From NCBI RefSeq assembly GCF_034343125.1, contig NZ_CP139957.1, forward strand, positions 2,226,001 to 2,290,000: DNA of 64,000 bases, read 5' to 3'. Positions within the stretch are counted from its first letter, which is position 1. Each line of letters starts with the position of its first letter. Shown here in pieces: positions 36,446 to 46,067 of the stretch. This stretch comes from Caldicellulosiruptor danielii (GTDB lineage: Bacteria > Bacillota > Thermoanaerobacteria > Caldicellulosiruptorales > Caldicellulosiruptoraceae). The notes under the pieces are model-generated. The model did no database searches. It was not told the origin of the DNA and worked only from the letters and a program-made list of their open reading frames with translations. The position numbers were made by a program, and so were the translations under genes.

Positions 36446-38991
36446 TCAAACTGCTCCGCAGCACTTTTTGTATTTTTTGCCGCTGCCACATGGACACGGG
36501 TCGTTTCTTCCCACTTTCTGAGTTTTTACAACAGGTTTTCTCACAGGTGTGTCTGAAGGTGCATTTTCATACATCTCTTTAACAACTCTTTCTCTTTGAG
36601 GCAAGTTTTCAACATTTGCGTGAAGTATAATCTTTATTGTATCCTCCTGGATTCTTTTTACCATCTCATCAAACATTTCAAACGCTTCAAATCTGAACTC
36701 AATTATAGGGTCTTTTTGGCCAATTGCTCGAAGTGAGATACCTTCTCTCAGCTGGTCAACAGCATCAATATGATCCATCCAATGCATATCAACAACTCTC
36801 AAGAGCACAACCCTTTCAAGCTCGCGCATAAGTTCGCCAACTTCTTGTTCTTTCTTCAAATATTTCTCTTTTGCAATTGAGATTAACTTTTCTTTTAGCT
36901 CATCCTTTGTCATGTTCTTCGCATCTTGCTCAGAAAGCTCATTGTCCAAGAATATGAACTTGAGGTCCTGTATCAGTCCTTTTATATCCCAATCATCAGG
37001 ATATGGACTTTCGCCTGTGTACACTTTTATCTTGTAATCAACAAGCTCATCTATCATATTCAAAATAGAGTCCCTTAAATTCTCGCCCTCTAAGACTTTT
37101 CTTCTCTGTGAATATATTATCTCCCTTTGCTTGTTTAAAACATCGTCAAACTGTAAAAGGTGTTTTCGTATTTCAAAGTTTCGGGCCTCTACCCTCTTTT
37201 GTGCCTTTTCAATGGCATCAGATAATAGCTTGTGTTCAATTGGCTGGTCATCGGGAAGTCCTAATGATTCAACAAGTCTTTTGATTCTCTCAGAACCAAA
37301 AAGTCTCATCAAATCATCTTCTAACGAGACGTAAAACCTTGACTCACCAGGATCACCCTGACGGCCGGCTCTTCCTCGAAGCTGATTGTCTATTCGCCTG
37401 CTCTCATGCCTCTCTGTGCCAATCACTTTGAGGCCACCAAGTTCTGCAACACCTTCACCCAAAACAATGTCAGTACCACGGCCTGCCATATTTGTTGCAA
37501 TTGTCACAGCACCTTTTTGCCCAGCCTTTGCAATTATCATAGCCTCTTTTTCATGGTGTTTTGCGTTTAAAACCTCATGTTTTATACCATGTTTTTTGAG
37601 CATCTCGCTCAGCATCTCAGACTTCTCAATTGACACTGTGCCAACCAAAACAGGCTGACCTTTCTTGTGTGTCTCCACAATCTCTTGAACAATTGCCTCA
37701 AACTTTGCCTTTTCTGTCTTGTAAACCTTGTCTGGATGGTCAATTCTTATCATTGGTTTATGTGTAGGAATTTCTATGACATCAAGCTTGTAGATCTCTC
37801 TAAACTCCTGCTCTTCAGTTTTTGCAGTACCTGTCATACCAGCAAGCTTTTTGTATAGTCTAAAATAATTCTGGAATGTGATGGTTGCCAAGGTCTTGCT
37901 TTCTCTTTCTATTCTTACGCCTTCCTTTGCCTCAATTGCCTGGTGAAGCCCCTCCGAAAACCTTCGTCCATACATCAATCTTCCTGTAAACTCATCAACG
38001 ATGATTACCTGACCATCTTTTACAACATAGTCTCTGTCTCTTTTCATAAGCCCATGAGCCTTTAGCGCCTGGATAATGTGATGGTGAAGGGTTGCATTTT
38101 CCGGGTCAGCCAAGTTTGTAACACCAAAATATTTCTCAGCTTTCTTGATACCCTCTTCTGTGAGCGAAACTGTGTGTCTTTTCTCGTTTACTATATAGTC
38201 ATAGCCGGTGGTATCTGGCATTTGTTTGTCATCATCACTGTTATAATAAAGAGGTTTTAATCTTCTTACAAAGTTGTCTGCTCTTTTGTAAAGGTCTGTA
38301 GACTTTTCAGCAGGTCCTGATATGATAAGAGGCGTCCTTGCCTCGTCTATCAAGATTGAGTCAACCTCATCGATTATTGCATAGTTTAGCTCTCTTTGCA
38401 CAAGCTCTTCTTTGTAAATTGCCATGTTGTCTCGCAAGTAATCAAACCCAAACTCGTTGTTTGTACCATAGGTGATATCACAGTTGTATGCTTTTTTCTT
38501 TCTTCATGTGTCAGTCCATGGACAATAACACCAACAGAAAGTCCCAAGAAATTGTAAATAGGTCCCATCCATTCAGCGTCTCTTTTTGCCAAGTAATCAT
38601 TAACAGTTACTATATGAACACCCTTGCCCTCTAAAGCGTTCAAGTACGCAGGCAAAGTTGCCACAAGGGTTTTACCTTCACCAGTTTTCATCTCTGCAAT
38701 CCTGCCCTGATGCAAAACTATTCCGCCAATTAACTGTACCCTGAAATGGCGCATCTTTAAAGTCCGCCAAGCAGCCTCTCGCACAGCTGCAAATGCTTCG
38801 GGCAGGATATCGTCTAAAGTCTCGCCATTTTTTAGCCTCTGTTTGAAAATATCTGTCTTTTGCCTTAGCTCTGCATCTGTTAATCTCTCATATTCCAGCG
38901 CAAGTGATTCTATCTTATCAACTATTGGCAATATTTTCTTAATCTCTCTTTCGCTGTAGCTTCCTATTAGCTTTTCAATTATTTTTATCAT
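36446..38991 (-). CDS. secA: Preprotein translocase ATPase SecA (apparent frameshift at 38492-38497)
   Basis: SecA drives protein export through SecYEG. The start at 38991 ([19 protein letters not shown]) follows GAGGGTGG. The Walker A region is [20 protein letters not shown], followed by [14 protein letters not shown]. At EERKK the frame breaks: six A where seven are needed. It then continues as [20 protein letters not shown] and [15 protein letters not shown], helicase motifs [13 protein letters not shown] and [13 protein letters not shown], and the zinc tail [17 protein letters not shown]. Repaired length is about 848 residues, normal for the family. Because SecA is essential, an assembly error or a slippage site is more likely than a true null. 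Confidence 0.93.
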
Positions 38992-39039
38992 GTTTCCACC
39001 CTCGATTTTTTCAAAAATTTTTGGACAGTTCAAATATTT

Positions 39040-39068
39040 ATTTTATCACTTCTTGAAGTTATATTCAA
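39040..39068 (-). promoter_or_regulatory. Promoter of secA
   Basis: TTGAAT (39068-39063), a 17-base spacer and TAAAAT (39045-39040), placed just after the hpf terminator. Confidence 0.7.
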
Positions 39069-39070
39069 AC

Positions 39071-39106
39071 AAAAATCCGCTCAAGACAAATCCTCGTCTT
39101 GAGCGG
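39071..39106 (-). terminator. Terminator of hpf
   Basis: An 11-base stem (CCGCTCAAGAC with GTCTTGAGCGG), then T5 on the minus strand. It separates hpf from secA. Confidence 0.88.
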
Positions 39107-39146
39107 GGGCAGTGATGCTTAAAAATTTTCTTTTGTTAAAAATCTT

Positions 39147-39695
39147 TTAATATTCAGGCTCAATTAAACCATACGCGCCGTCGTTTCTTTTATACACCAC
39201 ATTCACCTTATCTGTGTCCTGATTCAAAAATACAAAGAAGTTATGACCAAGCAAATTCATCTGCAAAATAGCCTCTTCCACACTCATTGGCTTTATAGGA
39301 AACCTCTTTGTCTTGGCAATTCTAAACTCACCATTTTCTTCTGCAGCTTCCTTCTCAGGCTCTTCTAATTCAAATGTCATGTATCGCAAAGACTCTGCAT
39401 CTTTTGCCCTTTTTGCTATTTTTGTTTTGAACTTTCGAATTTGCCTTTCCAAAGTGTCAACAACCAAATCTATGGCACTGTACATATCGTTGCTTCTCTC
39501 TTCAGCTCTCAAAATCATTCCATGGAATGGTATTGTCACTTCGACTATGTGTGAAATCTTCTCAACACTCAAAGTTACATGAACATCTGTGTTAAGCTTG
39601 ATATACCTCTCAAGTTTTGAAAGTTTCTTTTCAATCCTTTCTTTTAGTGCATCTGTTACTTCAATGTTCTTACCACTGATGATAAAGTTCATCAT
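39147..39695 (-). CDS. hpf: Ribosome hibernation promoting factor, long form
   Basis: About 182 residues. The N-terminal S30AE domain (MNFIISGKNIEVTDALKERI) binds the 30S decoding region. The C-terminal dimerisation domain (FPIKPMSVEEAILQMNLLGH, then VNVVYKRNDGAYGLIEP) joins two ribosomes into 100S dimers during starvation. ATG 39695 follows AAAGGATGG better than 39704. A cluster of DnaA boxes lies 60-170 bases upstream. Confidence 0.94.
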   Translation of the reverse strand: MMNFIISGKNIEVTDALKERIEKKLSKLERYIKLNTDVHVTLSVEKISHIVEVTIPFHGMILRAEERSNDMYSAIDLVVDTLERQIRKFKTKIAKRAKDAESLRYMTFELEEPEKEAAEENGEFRIAKTKRFPIKPMSVEEAILQMNLLGHNFFVFLNQDTDKVNVVYKRNDGAYGLIEPEY

Positions 39696-39760
39696 ATTGA
39701 CCATCCTTTCTATGTAGAAGGTTTTGTTTTTGATATTATATATATACCACCAATTTCGAC

Positions 39761-39867
39761 TTATTTACACAAAAATTTTTCCACAAAACTATCCACAATT
39801 CACAATAGCCAAATATCCATTCTGTTAAAAGTTGAGCTGTGGATAATGTGGATAACTCTGTGGATAT
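39761..39867. promoter_or_regulatory. Cluster of DnaA boxes
   Basis: Two perfect boxes TGTGGATAA lie end to end at 39838-39846 and 39847-39855 (TTATCCACA on the minus strand). TGTGGATAT is at 39859-39867, CTATCCACA at 39789-39797 and TTTTCCACA at 39777-39785; a weaker TTATTTACA is at 39761-39769. Five good sites thus fall in 91 bases in convergent orientation, beside an AT-rich stretch (39730-39750). No dnaA or dnaN is in the window. It may be an origin part, a DnaA-titrating locus, or DnaA control of hpf. Confidence 0.7.
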
Positions 39868-39921
39868 GTTGTTTTCTAAGCTTCTCTGGGTGTTGAAAAG
39901 TTACTTTCTATTTTTAGGTAA

Positions 39922-39964
39922 ACAAAAAGGGCACACACATCTTCTTTAATTTGCATGTGCCCTT
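39922..39964 (-). terminator. Terminator of the DUF362 gene
   Basis: A stem of AAGGGCACA..., closed by ...TGTGCCCTT, with a 12-base loop; on the minus strand TTTTTG follows. Confidence 0.85.
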
Positions 39965-39980
39965 AAATCAGAACATTTTT

Positions 39981-41063
39981 CTATAAATTCTGTTTCAAAA
40001 ACTCAACAATCTCGTTTGACTTTGGTGGACACCCCTGTTTGCACACATCAAAAGCTTTTGTGCAGCTCCCAATTCCTATTCCATCCATAGCTTTTCCCTT
40101 ATAGCCTTGGCCAATGTACAGTTTTTTTGAAAGTTTTTTCAAAAGCCCTTGCTCATCCAGTCTCATAAGGCTACTTATCAAATTCGCATAGCAGACTGAA
40201 CATGCATCTTTTTCTTCAATATACTTTGCGTATTTTGAAACAATAGATGACCTTTTTGAAAATCCAGTTGGTTTTTTGTCAGGATTTATTTCTATGAGAT
40301 TATACTCACCTGCTTTTCCAACACCCAATTTTTCTGCCAAGCTTATGTATTCAATGTCATATGGGTTGTATCCCAGATGCTCGGCGGCAAAACTGTCTAT
40401 CAAAACCGGGTCAAAGCCAAGGGCTATGAAATCCTTCTCAACAGGATTTCCTCCCTCTTCAAAGTCAGGGTCTGGCATAATACTGTCTACCACTACAAGA
40501 TGCGTTTTTATTGCTTTGTTCAAGTATGCAATCGGTTTGTGAAGACCAAGTGTGTGAAACCTTCTCTTTTCACTGTCAGGAATAAGCCCTTTGAGATTTT
40601 TTAAAGCGCAAGTAAGTTGTGTCTGGCAGTGCCCTTTCAAAAGCGGAACGTTTATTAAAAAGTCGTAGCTATAGACCTGGCTACAAACGTTCAGCTCAAA
40701 CCCATCAACATTTACCTTCAAAGGTCTATCGTCTTTTGTGTCAATGAGCTTTACACCATACTTTTTTGCAATCTCCGTATACCCGCAAACTTCAAACGCC
40801 CTTTTTGTGGAAGCGCCAAGCCATGCACCCTCTAAAATTGCAATGTTTTCAAACCCATTTTCTCTCAAGTACTCTATGATTCCTTCAACAATATGTGGAT
40901 TTGTTGTAGCACCTGAGGTGTACGGTTTTGCAACAACCAAGTTGGGTTTTATAGCAATTTTGCTCTTTACAGGAACATATCTTTTCACATCGGCATACTC
41001 AAGAAGCTGTTTTGTCATAGATTTAGCATCTTTACCGTAGATAATGTAAATGTTGTTGTTCAT
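39981..41063 (-). CDS. DUF362 domain-containing protein
   Basis: About 360 residues. DUF362 proteins have no settled function; some are linked to iron-sulfur or redox maturation. Visible text: KIAIKPNLVVAKPYTSGATT near residue 35, NVPLLKGHCQTQLTCALKNL and a C-terminal part with several cysteines (CSVCYANL, GSCTKAFDVCKQGCPP). ATG 41063 follows GGAAGG; a longer GTG start at 41081 would overlap the dnaX stop. It is the last gene of the run from rnr and dnaX. Confidence 0.85.
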   Translation of the reverse strand: MNNNIYIIYGKDAKSMTKQLLEYADVKRYVPVKSKIAIKPNLVVAKPYTSGATTNPHIVEGIIEYLRENGFENIAILEGAWLGASTKRAFEVCGYTEIAKKYGVKLIDTKDDRPLKVNVDGFELNVCSQVYSYDFLINVPLLKGHCQTQLTCALKNLKGLIPDSEKRRFHTLGLHKPIAYLNKAIKTHLVVVDSIMPDPDFEEGGNPVEKDFIALGFDPVLIDSFAAEHLGYNPYDIEYISLAEKLGVGKAGEYNLIEINPDKKPTGFSKRSSIVSKYAKYIEEKDACSVCYANLISSLMRLDEQGLLKKLSKKLYIGQGYKGKAMDGIGIGSCTKAFDVCKQGCPPKSNEIVEFLKQNL

Positions 41064-41077
41064 ATTCTTCCTTCCTT

Positions 41078-42685
41078 TCACTCCTTTATAGTAATCTCTG
41101 TGTCAGGAAAGATGCCCTTGAGTTTGTTTATTATCTCCTGGTCAGACACAGCATCTTCTTTCAAAGTCTTTTCTTTTTCAACTTCAACAGAGACTTCACC
41201 TTCATAACCTACAATTCTTTTCAAAACTGATTTAAAATACTCCATATTTCTGCTCAAAACATCTGCAAACACACCATCTTCTTGCTTAAAACATACCTTC
41301 ACACCATTTTCAAACCTCAAGCTGGCATTTTGAAGAACATGTGAAAGTCCCGGCTTTTCTTCCTTGATGGCCTCTTTTATTTCCTGCCACCTGCTCAAAA
41401 TCTCAGACCATGAAAAAGAAGAGCTGCTACCAGTAGCTCCTTCACTTTTGTCAGTTGCATACACGGTCTTTTGCTCTTGTTTTGTGGACAAAGTTTTATT
41501 ATCTGGTTTTACGGCTTCAAAAGCCTTGGGATTTTCAGCAAGCTGAGAAAGCTTTGTCTCAAGTTTTCGTACTCTCTCAAATAGTGCTTCAAATGAGGTG
41601 TCAAACTGGCTATCGCAAAGCTTTATAGTGTTTATTTCAAGCAAAACCTTTGGAAACCTTGTCCAGCGTACCTGGTTGGCAGTGTCAATAAGCATCTTTA
41701 TAATCGATACAAGCCTGTTTGAGTCAACAAGGTTTGAAATGTTCATGACAAAATCTTTATCACTTTCGATCATATCAATCAAAACATCTTTTGCACCAAG
41801 TCGCAAAATCAGTGCACTTCTCAAAAGCTTCACAGCCTCTTCTAAAAAGGTATTGACATCCATTCCTTCATCCCAAAGCCTGTTTACAATCTTGAGCCCT
41901 TTGTTTGAATCATTTTCTACAACAGCAGCAATAAATTCTTTTACTATCTCGGTTGATGTAACCCCTAAAAGGTTTGCAACAAACTTGTAGGTTATATATT
42001 CGTCAGATGTATTTATGCATCTTTCCAATATGGTCAAAGCATCCCTCAGAGCCCCTTCTGCTTTTTGCGAAATCAAATACAGGGCATTATCGTCAATTGA
42101 AATGTTTTCCATCTGAACAATCTTTTTGAGTCTTTCGTATATGTCCTTTACAGAAATCCTTTTAAAATCAAACCTCTGACACCTGGACAAGATAGTTGCA
42201 GGCACTTTCTGAATATCTGTGGTTGCCAGAATAAAAAGTGCATGGGATGGGGGCTCTTCAAGGGTCTTTAAAAGCGCGTTGAAAGCCCCTGTTGAAAGCA
42301 TGTGAACCTCGTCTATTATATACACTTTCTTTTTGCAAACAGAAGGTGGGTATCTGACCTCGTCCCTGATTTGCCTCACGTCATTGACACTGGTGTTTGA
42401 CGCAGCGTCAATCTCCAAAACGTCAAGTGTTTTTTCGTCCAAGATGCTCCTGCAAACCTCACATTCGTTGCAAGGATTTCCACCCTTGGGATTCAAACAG
42501 TTCACAGCTCTTGACATTATCTTTGCAGTTGTTGTTTTGCCAGTACCTCTCGGACCACAAAAGATGTACGCGTGTGCTACTTTGTCCTGTTTTATCTGGT
42601 TTTTTAATGTTTTTGTTATATGCTCCTGGGCAACAACATCTTCAAACACTTTGGGCCTGTATTTCCTATAAAGTGCTATGTGCAT
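41078..42685 (-). CDS. dnaX: DNA polymerase III subunits gamma/tau
   Basis: About 535 residues; the ATPase of the clamp loader. Walker A is GPRGTGKTTTAKI near residue 45, the zinc module cysteines are in CLNPKGGNPCNECEVC, Walker B is IDEVHMLS and the sensor/arginine finger is LSRCQRFDF. The C-terminal part is the tau-like extension that binds the polymerase. ATG 42685 (MHIALYRKYRPKVF) follows AAGGGTGG and is preferred to GTG codons just before it. I saw no obvious programmed slippage site for a short gamma form. Confidence 0.95.
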   Translation of the reverse strand: MHIALYRKYRPKVFEDVVAQEHITKTLKNQIKQDKVAHAYIFCGPRGTGKTTTAKIMSRAVNCLNPKGGNPCNECEVCRSILDEKTLDVLEIDAASNTSVNDVRQIRDEVRYPPSVCKKKVYIIDEVHMLSTGAFNALLKTLEEPPSHALFILATTDIQKVPATILSRCQRFDFKRISVKDIYERLKKIVQMENISIDDNALYLISQKAEGALRDALTILERCINTSDEYITYKFVANLLGVTSTEIVKEFIAAVVENDSNKGLKIVNRLWDEGMDVNTFLEEAVKLLRSALILRLGAKDVLIDMIESDKDFVMNISNLVDSNRLVSIIKMLIDTANQVRWTRFPKVLLEINTIKLCDSQFDTSFEALFERVRKLETKLSQLAENPKAFEAVKPDNKTLSTKQEQKTVYATDKSEGATGSSSSFSWSEILSRWQEIKEAIKEEKPGLSHVLQNASLRFENGVKVCFKQEDGVFADVLSRNMEYFKSVLKRIVGYEGEVSVEVEKEKTLKEDAVSDQEIINKLKGIFPDTEITIKE

Positions 42686-42700
42686 GTGCACCACCCTTCA

Positions 42701-44851
42701 TCACATTTTAAGTTTTTCTACCACTGCAAACTCTATTTGTCTGAGTGGCACATTAGCATCAATAAGCATTACTTTAACCCTGTCACCAATTTTGTATACC
42801 TTTTTTGACTTTTCACCTATCAGCTGATAAGTCTTTTCATTGAAGACATAATAATCATCCTCTAAAGAACTGATCCTTACCAAGCCTTCAATTGTGTTCT
42901 CAAGCTCAACAAAAAATCCAAATGGTGTGACATTCGAAATAATTCCTTCAAAAACCTGACCAATCTTGTCCTGCATAAACTCAACCTTCTTGAGGTCAAC
43001 TGTTTCACGTTCTGCTTCTTCTGCAACTCTTTCTCTCTGGGATGTCCACTTTGCAATCTCTGGCATTTTGAGTTTGAGCCTTTGAATCTTTTTCTCTGTC
43101 ATTTTACCCTTTAAGACATCCTTCATAATCCTGTGTATCACAAGGTCAGGATATCTTCTTATTGGAGAGGTAAAGTGACAGTAGTACTCCGTAGAAAGGC
43201 CAAAGTGGCCAAGATTTTCTTCACAGTACCTCGCTTTTTTAAGAGATCTCAAACACAGTGTATGAATAACCCTCTCTTCTGGTGTGCCACGGCTTTGCTC
43301 TAAAACTGCCTGCAAAGCTTTGGGATGTACCTTGTTCGAAATACCTTTCAGAACATATCCCATGTTATATATAAACTCTGCAAACTGGTAAATTTTTTCA
43401 ATATCAGGTTTTTCATGAACCCTGTACAAAAACGGAACATTTAACCAGTAAAAATGATTTGCAACTGTCTCGTTGCAAATCAGCATAAACTCTTCAATTA
43501 TTTTATTAGAGATTGTAAGCTCATATCGGATAACGTCTATGGGTTTGCCGTTTTTGTCAAGTATGACTTTTGTTTCGTCAAAATCAAAGTCCAAAGCCCC
43601 TCTTTTCATTCTCTTTTCTCGCAGGGTAAGTGCAAGCTCGCGCATTAACTCCAAATCTTCTCTTATGTGCTCATATCTTTTCAAAAGCTCTTTGTCCTCT
43701 TCTTTTAAAATCTTGGTGACATTGGTATATGTCATTCTCTCTTTGCTTCTGATGACACTTTCAAAAATGTCATGTTTTACAACATTTCCTTGCTTGTCAA
43801 TTTCCATCAATACAGAAAATGTCAACCTGTCAACATTGGGGTTGAGCGAACAGATACCATTCGAAAGCTTAAACGGAAGCATTGGAATGACTCTGTCAAC
43901 AAGATACACAGATGTTCCGCGTCTGTAGGCTTCCTTGTCAAGATGTGTGTTTGGCTTTACATAGTGGCTGACATCTGCAATGTGAACACCCAAAAGATAG
44001 TTTCCATTTGGGAGTTTTTTGATAGATACTGCATCATCAAAATCTTTTGCATCCTCACCATCGATTGTAAAGATTGTTAAGTTGCGCAGGTCAACCCTTC
44101 CCTCTATATCCTCATCTGTCACTTCATCTGGAATATTCTCAACTTCTTTTAGTACCTCTTTTGGAAATTCCTCGTCAAGCTCATATTTCTTGATTATTGA
44201 GAGAATGTCAACACCTTTGGCATTTTCATACCCCAAAATCTCAATAATTTTTCCTTCAGGGTTTCTTCTTTTTTCAGGATACCTTGTAATTTCAACAACA
44301 ACCTTCTGGCCCGTTTTAGCCTTGTTCTTCCCACTTTTAGGAATATAGATATCGTATGTTATCCTCTGGTCATCTGGAATGACAAAACCAAAATTTTTAC
44401 TATCTTCATATCTTCCAACAACTTTTGTAATACCTCTTTGCAAAATCCTCTCAACAAACCCTTCTGCTTTTTTACCCTCAACAGGCGGAAGAGAAAGGGC
44501 TTTTACAAGCACCCTGTCGCCATGCATTGCCCCGTTCATGTTCTCAGGTGAGATATAAATGTCGGGTACATTTGGGTTATCAGGAATCAAAAAGCCATAG
44601 CCGCGCGGGTTTACCTCAAGCACTCCTGCAAACAGGTTCATTTCCTCGGCAAGACCAAATCTGCCACGTTTTGTTCTTACAATCTTTCCTTCCTGTTCAA
44701 GCTCATCAAGAATCTTTCTCAGTAGCTTTTCATCATTTTCCTGCCAATTCAAAATCTCTAAAATTTCAGAAAATGTCATAGGATGATAGCTTTCTTCCTG
44801 GAAAAGATTTAAAACCTCATGTTTTTTCTCTTCAAACTTTGCCTTTTTCAC
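42701..44851 (-). CDS. rnr: Ribonuclease R
   Basis: A 716-residue 3'-5' exoribonuclease that degrades structured RNA. The order is an N-terminal winged helix (MTFSEILEILNWQENDEKLL), cold-shock OB domains (VNPRGYGFLIPDNPNVPDIY), the RNB catalytic domain (TIDGEDAKDFDDAVSIKK and GVHIADVSHYV hold the metal-binding Asp residues) and a C-terminal S1 domain (GQVFEGIISNVTPFGFFVEL). The start is GTG 44851. It lies downstream of the HD hydrolase; secG-rnr neighbourhoods are common in Firmicutes. Confidence 0.95.
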   Translation of the reverse strand: MKKAKFEEKKHEVLNLFQEESYHPMTFSEILEILNWQENDEKLLRKILDELEQEGKIVRTKRGRFGLAEEMNLFAGVLEVNPRGYGFLIPDNPNVPDIYISPENMNGAMHGDRVLVKALSLPPVEGKKAEGFVERILQRGITKVVGRYEDSKNFGFVIPDDQRITYDIYIPKSGKNKAKTGQKVVVEITRYPEKRRNPEGKIIEILGYENAKGVDILSIIKKYELDEEFPKEVLKEVENIPDEVTDEDIEGRVDLRNLTIFTIDGEDAKDFDDAVSIKKLPNGNYLLGVHIADVSHYVKPNTHLDKEAYRRGTSVYLVDRVIPMLPFKLSNGICSLNPNVDRLTFSVLMEIDKQGNVVKHDIFESVIRSKERMTYTNVTKILKEEDKELLKRYEHIREDLELMRELALTLREKRMKRGALDFDFDETKVILDKNGKPIDVIRYELTISNKIIEEFMLICNETVANHFYWLNVPFLYRVHEKPDIEKIYQFAEFIYNMGYVLKGISNKVHPKALQAVLEQSRGTPEERVIHTLCLRSLKKARYCEENLGHFGLSTEYYCHFTSPIRRYPDLVIHRIMKDVLKGKMTEKKIQRLKLKMPEIAKWTSQRERVAEEAERETVDLKKVEFMQDKIGQVFEGIISNVTPFGFFVELENTIEGLVRISSLEDDYYVFNEKTYQLIGEKSKKVYKIGDRVKVMLIDANVPLRQIEFAVVEKLKM

Positions 44852-44881
44852 AGGCTTCTCACATCCTTTTGTCTTCTAATT

Positions 44882-45439
44882 TTATAGACCAAGCTCATTA
44901 GATATTTTCTGCATTGCAGAAAGAGATATTCTAAAAAACTCTTCAAGCTCAAGCCCAAGCTCAGAACATGCCTTCATCTGCTCTCTGTTTGCACCCTTTG
45001 CAAAGCTCTTTTCATTGAATCTGTTTAGCAGAAATGGTACTGTCACGTCCGAAAGTTTTTTTGAAGGCAAAATCAGCGCACCTGCAACAATGAAACCAGA
45101 TGTTGGGTCAACACAGTAAAGTGCCTTGTCCAAAAGAGAAAGTCTTGGAAGACCATGTCTATCATTGTGAACCTTTACAGCGTATACAATATCCTTGTCA
45201 AACCCTAAATCCTCCAAAATTTTTGCACCAACCAAGCTGTGTGCCCCCGGGTCATTCTTTGTATCCTCATAATCTATATCGTGGACAAGTCCGCAAATCC
45301 CCCACTTGTCCATGTCCTGTTCAAAATAACATGCAAGGTCGCGCATGATAGCCTCGCAAGCCAAGCAGTGTTTCAGTAAATTTTGGGTTTTTATTCTCTT
45401 TTTGATTTCTTCAAGTGCAACTTCACGTGTAATGTTCAT
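44882..45439 (-). CDS. HD-domain (HDIG-type) phosphohydrolase
   Basis: About 185 residues. The metal-binding His-Asp doublet is in CGLVHDIDYEDT near residue 55, with HSLVGAKILEDLGF and VKVHNDRHG as the later metal ligands. Small HD proteins of this kind act on nucleotides, but the substrate is not known. I chose ATG 45439, which follows AAGGAGG; the longer frame to 45490 runs into the secG terminator. It is followed 30 bases later by rnr. Confidence 0.88.
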   Translation of the reverse strand: MNITREVALEEIKKRIKTQNLLKHCLACEAIMRDLACYFEQDMDKWGICGLVHDIDYEDTKNDPGAHSLVGAKILEDLGFDKDIVYAVKVHNDRHGLPRLSLLDKALYCVDPTSGFIVAGALILPSKKLSDVTVPFLLNRFNEKSFAKGANREQMKACSELGLELEEFFRISLSAMQKISNELGL

Positions 45440-45501
45440 TTTAAAACCTTCCTCCTTTTTATTTAGCGTTCTGTGAGATATTGCGTACACTCACAGTTAA
45501 A

Positions 45502-45536
45502 ATAAAAACCCAAGGTTGACATTCAACCTCAGGTTT
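45502..45536 (-). terminator. Terminator overlapping the secG stop
   Basis: AAAACC..AGGTTGA pairs with TCAACCT..GGTTTT; the minus strand continues TTTTTATTTT. Confidence 0.8.
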
Positions 45537-45772
45537 TACTTTATTACAAAGAATAAAACTATTGATACAACAAAGAAAGCTGCTGCAATTATCCATGTGT
45601 ATCTTCCAAGCATAGCATCAAGTGTTCTTCCCTTGTACTTTCCAAAAAACGTCTCAGCACCACCTGCAATTGACCCAGAAAGTCCTGCGCTCTTGCCTGA
45701 TTGCAAAAGCACAACAGCTATGAGGGCAATTGCTAAAAGAAGCTCTAAAACGGTTAGAATTATCTTTGCCAT
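45536..45772 (-). CDS. secG: Preprotein translocase subunit SecG
   Basis: A 78-residue membrane protein with two transmembrane helices ([18 protein letters not shown] and [18 protein letters not shown]) around the family loop [19 protein letters not shown]. It aids SecA cycling at SecYE. It is probably co-transcribed with the 54-residue ORF just upstream and ends in its own terminator. Confidence 0.95.
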   Translation of the reverse strand: MAKIILTVLELLLAIALIAVVLLQSGKSAGLSGSIAGGAETFFGKYKGRTLDAMLGRYTWIIAAAFFVVSIVLFFVIK

Positions 45773-45815
45773 CTCTTTTTAAAACCTCCTAAAAACTTAG
45801 TATCGACTACAAAAA

Positions 45816-45980
45816 TTACAGGTCAACTTCCCTGCACTTTGTCTCAACAAGCTTGATAGCACCCTCTTTGTCCTCACCCAAAAGCAAATCACACATCTCT
45901 TTTGCCTTGGCGTTTGTGAGAAAGATATCTTCTACTTTTCTTCCATCTTTGTATTCAATCTTAACATAGAAGACTTTCAT
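45816..45980 (-). CDS. Small conserved-looking protein of 54 residues, function unknown
   Basis: The ORF opens MKVFYVKIEYKDGRKVEDIF and ends KCREVDL. It has a very strong AAGGAGG 11 bases before the ATG and a good promoter above it (46027-46054). It lies 43 bases before secG in the same orientation. The composition is soluble, mixed charge, with no membrane segment and two cysteines. I do not recognise a family. The clean start, promoter and spacing suggest a real gene that length cut-offs would miss. Confidence 0.75.
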   Translation of the reverse strand: MKVFYVKIEYKDGRKVEDIFLTNAKAKEMCDLLLGEDKEGAIKLVETKCREVDL

Positions 45981-46026
45981 CTGCTTTTTGCCTCCTTAAT
46001 AAAAAGCCCATAAAAACCATATTAAA

Positions 46027-46054
46027 ATTATATCACAAGAAAGTAAAATTTCAA
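46027..46054 (-). promoter_or_regulatory. Promoter of the small ORF-secG transcript
   Basis: TTGAAA (46054-46049), a 16-base spacer and TATAAT (46032-46027) preceded by TGA (extended -10). Confidence 0.75.
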
Positions 46055-46067
46055 TCAAAATTAAGCC

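Noticed and set aside
41078-41600. Programmed slippage site for a short gamma form of dnaX
   Set aside because: No long A-run or A AAA AAG site with a following hairpin was seen in the expected part of the gene.
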